A DNA stretch of 64,000 bases, taken from positions 868,001 through 932,000 of the forward strand of contig JASNYH010000001.1 in the NCBI GenBank assembly GCA_048500255.1. Direction: 5' to 3'. Numbering within the stretch: position 1 is the first letter of the stretch; every line of letters starts with the position of its first letter. Position numbers and translations under genes: made by a program. Source of the stretch: JAMHWF01 sp048500255. GTDB lineage: Bacteria > Pseudomonadota > Gammaproteobacteria > Burkholderiales > Burkholderiaceae_C. A model generated the notes under the pieces. That model saw only the letters and a list, made by a program, of their open reading frames with translations. It had not been told where the DNA came from and ran no database searches. Positions 60,341 to 64,000 of the stretch are shown one piece after another.

Positions 60341-61597
60341 ATGGACACCGCCGTCTCACGCGCCGAGGCCGACTACGCGCTGCGCTGGCAGCGCGTCATG
60401 GATTGCGTCGGCCTGCGAACGCCCGACCGCATGCCCGTCGGCCTGATGATGAACTTCTGGCTGGCGGCCTACGGCGGCATCAGCAACCGCCGGCAGATGT
60501 ACGACTACGCCAAGGTCGCCGAGATCGCCGAAGCGCTGTGCCGCGAGTTCGAGCCCGACTTCTTCACCTCGCCGTACCTGATGACGACGTTCGGGCCGAT
60601 GCTCGACGCCATCGATTTCCGGCAGCTCGAATGGCCGGGCCACGGCGTGCGCGACGACCGGCCCTACCAGTACCTCGACCGCGAGTACATGACGGCCGAC
60701 GAGTACGACGACTTCCTGTTCGATCCCACCGGCTTCTACCTGGGCAAGTACTTGCCGCGCGTCGCCGGCGCCTACGCCGGGCTCGAGCCGCTGGCGACTC
60801 TCGCCGGCAGCGCCTACCTCGGCGTCGGTTTCGCGACGATGGCGTTCGGCGACCCGCGGCTGCGGCAGGCCTTCGACACGCTGGAGGGCGCCAGCCGCGT
60901 GGTGCGCGACTTCATCGGCAACGAGATCGAGTTCGGCCGGCGCATGGCCGCGCTCGGCACGCCGCTGGGCTTCGGGCTCATCGCCAGCGCGCCGTACGAC
61001 GCGATAGCCGACTTCTTCCGCGGCGCGACCGGCATGATGAAAGACCTGTACCGGCGCCGCGACAAGGTGCTCGAGGCGCTGGACAAGATGGCGACGCTGA
61101 TCGTGCGGCGCACGCTGGCGCAGGCGAAGTTCGTGCGCAATCCGCTCGTCTTCATTCCGGTCCACTGGGCGCCCGACCCCTTCATGTCGCCGCAGCAGTT
61201 CGAGACCTGCTGGTGGCCCTCGTTCAGGAAGATGGTGCTGGCGTTCATCGAGGGCGGGCTGGTCCCGATGCCGCTGTGGGAATCGGATTGCACCCGGCGC
61301 CTGGAGACGCTGCGCGAGCTGCCGGCGGGCAAGTGCATCCACTGGTTCGAGAAGACGGACCTCGTACGCGCCTTCGAGGTGCTGGGCGATGTCGCGGCGC
61401 TGCGCGGCGGGCTGAACTCGTCGCTGCTCACCACCGGATCGCCCGACGAGATCGACGCGGCGGTGCGCCATCTCGCGCACAACGTCTTCCACAAGGGCGG
61501 CAAGCTGATCTTCGACAGCGGCTTCGGCATCCCCGACGAGACGCCGGTGCGCAACGTACGCGCGATGTTCGACGCGGTGCGCAGATACGGGACGTGA
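60341..61597 (+). CDS. uroporphyrinogen-decarboxylase-family (corrinoid methyltransferase-type) protein, paralogue 2
   Basis: 418 residues. Shared signatures with the copies at 49962 and 61629: DCVGLRTPDRMPVGLMMNFW, WPGHGVRDDRPYQYLDREYM, FRGATGMMKDLYR, HWAPDPFMSPQQFETCWWPS and FGIPDETPVRNVRAM. The putative metal site is E314-S-D316-C317 with C332 in GKCIHWFE. It differs from paralogue 1 in the variable central region (about 140-215), which probably sets substrate or partner specificity. It starts 15 bp after the Mo enzyme and 31 bp before paralogue 3, so all are in one operon. Confidence 0.85.
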   Translation: MDTAVSRAEADYALRWQRVMDCVGLRTPDRMPVGLMMNFWLAAYGGISNRRQMYDYAKVAEIAEALCREFEPDFFTSPYLMTTFGPMLDAIDFRQLEWPGHGVRDDRPYQYLDREYMTADEYDDFLFDPTGFYLGKYLPRVAGAYAGLEPLATLAGSAYLGVGFATMAFGDPRLRQAFDTLEGASRVVRDFIGNEIEFGRRMAALGTPLGFGLIASAPYDAIADFFRGATGMMKDLYRRRDKVLEALDKMATLIVRRTLAQAKFVRNPLVFIPVHWAPDPFMSPQQFETCWWPSFRKMVLAFIEGGLVPMPLWESDCTRRLETLRELPAGKCIHWFEKTDLVRAFEVLGDVAALRGGLNSSLLTTGSPDEIDAAVRHLAHNVFHKGGKLIFDSGFGIPDETPVRNVRAMFDAVRRYGT

Positions 61598-61628
61598 GAC
61601 CCGGTTCGAACCACAACGGAGCGACACG

Positions 61629-62945
61629 ATGACGATATCGATCGAGGCGCAGCAACCCGCGGCGACAGGCGCGCAGCCGCAGCACCACGCCGGCCCGCCG
61701 GCCGCGCCGCCGCCCAACCCGCTGTACCAGGCACGCTGGCAGCGCGTGATGGACTGCGTGAACCTGAAGCAGCCCGACCGCATGCCGACGGCGCTGTTCA
61801 TGATGTTCTGGCCCGCCAAGTACGGCGGCATCAGCTTTCGCCAGCAGATGTACGACCAGGACAAGCTGTGCGAGATCACGCTCGCGCTCACGCGCGACCT
61901 CGATCCCGACCTGTGCTCGCCCAGCCCGCTCATCACCGGCTTCGGCAGCCTGCTCGACGCGACCGGCTACCGCCAGATCGAATGGCCGGGGCACGGCGTC
62001 GCCGACGACCGGCCGTTCCAGTACCTCGATCGGGAATACATGACGGCCGACGAGTACGACGACTTCCTGTTCGACCCGACCGGTTTCTACTACGCGAAGT
62101 ACCTGCCGCGCGTCGCCGAGGCCTTCGAAGGCAGCGAAGGCATCGCGTCGATCGCCGGCGCGAGCTACTTCGACGTCATCTACAACTCGGCCGCCTTCGC
62201 GAACCCCGCGTTGCAGGCCTCGATGGCCCGGCTGGCCGGCGCGGGCCGCGAGGCGGGCAAGCTCTTCGCCTGCACCGGCAGGCTGATGGGCCAGCTCGCC
62301 GCCATGGGCTATCCCTCGGGCATCGGCGGGTTCGCCATGGGCCCGTACGACAACCTCGCCGACTACTTCCGCGGCGCCACCGCGATGATGAAGGACCTGT
62401 ACCGGCGGCCGGACAAGGTGCTCGAGGTGCTCGACAAGATGAAGACGCTGACGCTGCGCCGCCTCGCGATGCAAAAGCCGATGATGGGCAGCCCGATCGT
62501 GTTCATCCCCGTGCACTGGGCGCCCGACGCCTTCATGTCGCAGAAGCAGTTCGAGCGCTTCTGGTGGCCGTCGTTCCGCGAGCTGTTGCTCGGCGTCATC
62601 GACCTGGGCCTGATCCCGATGCCGCTGTGGGAGGCCGACTGCACCAAGCGCCTCGAGACCATCCGCGACGTGCCGCCCGGCAAGTGCATCTACTGGTTCG
62701 AGCGCACCGACATGGTCAAGGCGCACGAAGTGCTCGGCGACGTGGTCGCGCTGCGCGGCGGCATGCACCCGTCCGTCATGACGATGGGCACGCCCGACGA
62801 CGTCGATGCGGCCGTGAAGCACCTCGTCGACAAGGTGTGGAACAAGGGCGGCAAGCTGATCCTCGACACCGCCTTCGGCATCCCGGACGAGACGCCGGTC
62901 GACAACGCGCGGGCGATGTACCGCGCGGCGCGCAAGTATGCGTAG
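61629..62945 (+). CDS. uroporphyrinogen-decarboxylase-family (corrinoid methyltransferase-type) protein, paralogue 3
   Basis: 438 residues with a Gln/Pro/Ala-rich N-terminal extension (1-33) absent from the others. Shared signatures: DCVNLKQPDRMPTALFMMFW, WPGHGVADDRPFQYLDREYM, FRGATAMMKDLYR and FGIPDETPVDNARAM. The putative metal site is E335-A-D337-C338 with C353 in GKCIYWFE. Three copies could form a substrate-specific methyltransferase, an acceptor-specific methyltransferase and a spare. It is the last gene before the FNR-controlled corrinoid promoter. Confidence 0.85.
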   Translation: MTISIEAQQPAATGAQPQHHAGPPAAPPPNPLYQARWQRVMDCVNLKQPDRMPTALFMMFWPAKYGGISFRQQMYDQDKLCEITLALTRDLDPDLCSPSPLITGFGSLLDATGYRQIEWPGHGVADDRPFQYLDREYMTADEYDDFLFDPTGFYYAKYLPRVAEAFEGSEGIASIAGASYFDVIYNSAAFANPALQASMARLAGAGREAGKLFACTGRLMGQLAAMGYPSGIGGFAMGPYDNLADYFRGATAMMKDLYRRPDKVLEVLDKMKTLTLRRLAMQKPMMGSPIVFIPVHWAPDAFMSQKQFERFWWPSFRELLLGVIDLGLIPMPLWEADCTKRLETIRDVPPGKCIYWFERTDMVKAHEVLGDVVALRGGMHPSVMTMGTPDDVDAAVKHLVDKVWNKGGKLILDTAFGIPDETPVDNARAMYRAARKYA

Positions 62946-62983
62946 ACGGGCGGCTTGAGCCGATGCCTCGGAGGAGCCGGGGC

Positions 62984-62997
62984 TTGATCTGGATCAA
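62984..62997. promoter_or_regulatory. perfect FNR/Anr box upstream of the corrinoid gene
   Basis: TTGAT-CTGG-ATCAA matches the FNR/Anr consensus (TTGAT-N4-ATCAA) exactly. If the -35 is TTGATA at 63019, the site would be centred about 62 bp before the start point, a class I activator position. It suggests expression under low oxygen. Confidence 0.7.
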
Positions 62998-63000
62998 TAC

Positions 63001-63047
63001 GGTTGCAATGCCATCTGGTTGATATTGCAACTAAACTGGACCTGTTT
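63001..63047 (+). promoter_or_regulatory. promoter of the corrinoid gene, with shared 25-bp motif
   Basis: GGTTGCAATGCCA then TCTGGTTGATAT (63001-63025) matches 49856-49880 at 21/25 positions. It also carries GTTGCAAT ... ATTGCAAC as a perfect inverted repeat (63002-63009 and 63024-63031). TTGATA at 63019-63024 is a candidate -35; no good -10 is visible, fitting an activated promoter. Confidence 0.55.
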
Positions 63048-63067
63048 GACGGAAAGGAGACTGGGCG

Positions 63068-63730
63068 ATGGAGACGTATGCACCGATGGAGCGCCAGCTC
63101 GTCGACTGGCTGGCCGACATGAACGAGGAGGATGCACTGGCGCTCGCCAACCGCATGCTGCTCGAAGACAAGGTCGATCCGATGCGCGTGCTCGAGCTGT
63201 GCCGCGCCGCGATGGACATCGTCGGCAAGCGCTTCGAGGAGGGCGAGTATTTCCTGCCCGAGCTGGTGCTCGCCGGCGAGATGCTCGACACGATCGGCGC
63301 CGTCGCCAAGCCGCTCATCAAGCAGGCCGGCGGCGGCGCCACGGCGACGCACGGCCGCGTGCTGATCGGCACGGTGCACGGCGACCTGCACGACATCGGC
63401 AAGAACATCGTGACCTTCATGCTCGACATCAACGGCTTCGAAGTGAAGGACATCGGCGTCGACGTGCCGGTCGCGAAGTTCATCGACGAGATCGAGGCCT
63501 TCCAGCCCGACGTGGTGGGCCTGTCGGGCTTCCTCACGCTGGCCTTCGACTCGATGAAGGAGACGATCGCCGCCTTCGACGAGCGCGGCATCCGCGAGCG
63601 CTTCAAGGTGATGATCGGCGGCGGCCAGATCGACGAGACGGTGCGCGCCTACACCGGCGCCGACGCGTTCGGCGTCAACGCCGTCGAGGCCGTGGGGCTG
63701 TGCCGCGGCTGGATGGGCGTCACGGCCTGA
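63068..63730 (+). CDS. corrinoid protein (B12-binding, MtaC/MtbC-type)
   Basis: 220 residues; ATG with AAAGGAG upstream. The N-terminal helical cap domain (MtaC-type, about 1-90: FEEGEYFLPELVLAGEMLD) is followed by the B12-binding Rossmann domain with D106-L-H108-D-I-G111 (VHGDLHDIGKN), the histidine that coordinates cobalt. SGFLTLAF and IGGGQIDE are further ligand segments. Such proteins shuttle a methyl group between two methyltransferases. It lies downstream of three URO-D-family genes and upstream of an activation protein, completing a corrinoid methyl-transfer module. Confidence 0.93.
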   Translation: METYAPMERQLVDWLADMNEEDALALANRMLLEDKVDPMRVLELCRAAMDIVGKRFEEGEYFLPELVLAGEMLDTIGAVAKPLIKQAGGGATATHGRVLIGTVHGDLHDIGKNIVTFMLDINGFEVKDIGVDVPVAKFIDEIEAFQPDVVGLSGFLTLAFDSMKETIAAFDERGIRERFKVMIGGGQIDETVRAYTGADAFGVNAVEAVGLCRGWMGVTA

Positions 63731-63741
63731 CGCGCGCGGCC

Positions 63742-64000
63742 GTGCAAGTCATCCGTTGCATCGACGTCCTCGGCGACGTCGAGCGCAGCCGCGTGCCGGC
63801 CTCTGCGGCGCGGCGCGACAAGCTGGTCGCGCTGCGACAGCGCGCCCTGTCGATCGTGCGCGACGACGGTCTGCTCGCTGCGCGCGCCTGCTGGCGCGTC
63901 GCCGCGCTGCGCCGCGAGCCCGATGCGTCCGGCTGGCTCGAACTCGACGGCGGTCGCCTGCGTGCGCCCTGGCTCGTGCCGACGAGCGGCCGGCTCACCG
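63742..64000 (+). CDS. corrinoid-activation protein, MetH-activation-domain-like (N-terminal part)
   Basis: Only 86 codons are visible from a GTG at 63742, 12 bp after the corrinoid gene, and the frame runs off the window. The sequence (LVALRQRALSIVRDDGLLAA, RACWRVAALRREPD, WLELDGG) resembles the start of vitamin B12-dependent methionine-synthase activation-domain proteins, which reductively reactivate cob(II)alamin. The call rests on this resemblance and on position after the corrinoid gene; the diagnostic RxxxGY motif would lie beyond the window. Confidence 0.55.
   Translation, partial: MQVIRCIDVLGDVERSRVPASAARRDKLVALRQRALSIVRDDGLLAARACWRVAALRREPDASGWLELDGGRLRAPWLVPTSGRLT

Noticed and set aside
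1..64000. CRISPR arrays, tRNA or rRNA genes, insertion sequences and phage integrases.
   Set aside because: No regularly spaced repeats, cloverleaf-like stretches with CCA ends, transposase-like proteins or integrase motifs were found on reading both strands.

Overview
The window reads as chromosome of a very GC-rich betaproteobacterium, most likely an aerobic or facultative Burkholderiales of the Rubrivivax/Leptothrix type. The evidence is codon use close to G/C at third positions, a Bug-type solute-binding protein, NodD/NahR-type LysR regulators and DUF1302/DUF1329 outer-membrane proteins. No rRNA, tRNA, CRISPR array, IS element or phage gene was seen. Taxonomy is inference from gene content only.

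Left part (1-33 kb). A small catabolic operon (Bug protein, cupin, cyclase) faces an IclR regulator across tandem operator-like repeats. Next comes a complete B-family (ba3-type) haem-copper oxidase operon flanked by three multihaem cytochromes c. An MBL-fold lipoprotein and an alpha/beta hydrolase follow. From 9.7 to 15.2 kb there is a hybrid histidine kinase, an OmpR-type response regulator and the probable target genes (hydrolase, diiron protein, DUF1127 and GNAT proteins); 11-bp tandem repeats lie in both divergent promoters. A lower-GC patch at 15.4-16.9 kb begins beside a truncated CobW GTPase and carries a duplicated-domain lipoprotein. Homospermidine synthase, an FtsH protease, an HD-GYP regulator and a 1598-residue hybrid kinase come next. 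Then follow LysR, SDR, MFS and phenylpyruvate-decarboxylase-like genes, and two more LysR genes.

Middle (33.3-40.7 kb). A rightward run encodes an LLM-class oxidoreductase, CofE, CofD, CofC, a fused CofG/CofH (FbiC) and an FrhB-like iron-sulfur flavoprotein. This is a near-complete coenzyme F420 pathway, unusual for a betaproteobacterium.

Right part (40.7-64 kb). A leftward eight-gene operon (two FAD monooxygenases, C-C-hydrolase-like protein, extradiol-type dioxygenase, Rieske ferredoxin, MFS carrier, cyclase, FAH-family hydrolase) looks like ring hydroxylation and cleavage. A rightward set encodes an uptake and envelope system (DUF1302 porin, DUF1329, YCF48-like protein, RND/MMPL transporter), a molybdopterin oxidoreductase, three uroporphyrinogen-decarboxylase-family methyltransferase paralogues, a corrinoid protein and the start of a corrinoid-activation protein. 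The leftward operon and the DUF1302 operon share a nearly identical promoter, with the same 23-bp LysR-type palindrome, the same GGGTTAACCC box and a conserved tiny leader ORF (MAxxQ..GELAPG). The first methyltransferase gene and the corrinoid gene share a different 25-bp promoter motif, and the corrinoid gene also has a perfect FNR/Anr box.

The simplest reading, which is inference, is one regulon that imports a methylated hydrophobic, probably aromatic, compound, transfers its methyl group through a corrinoid system and cleaves the ring. The substrate cannot be told from sequence.
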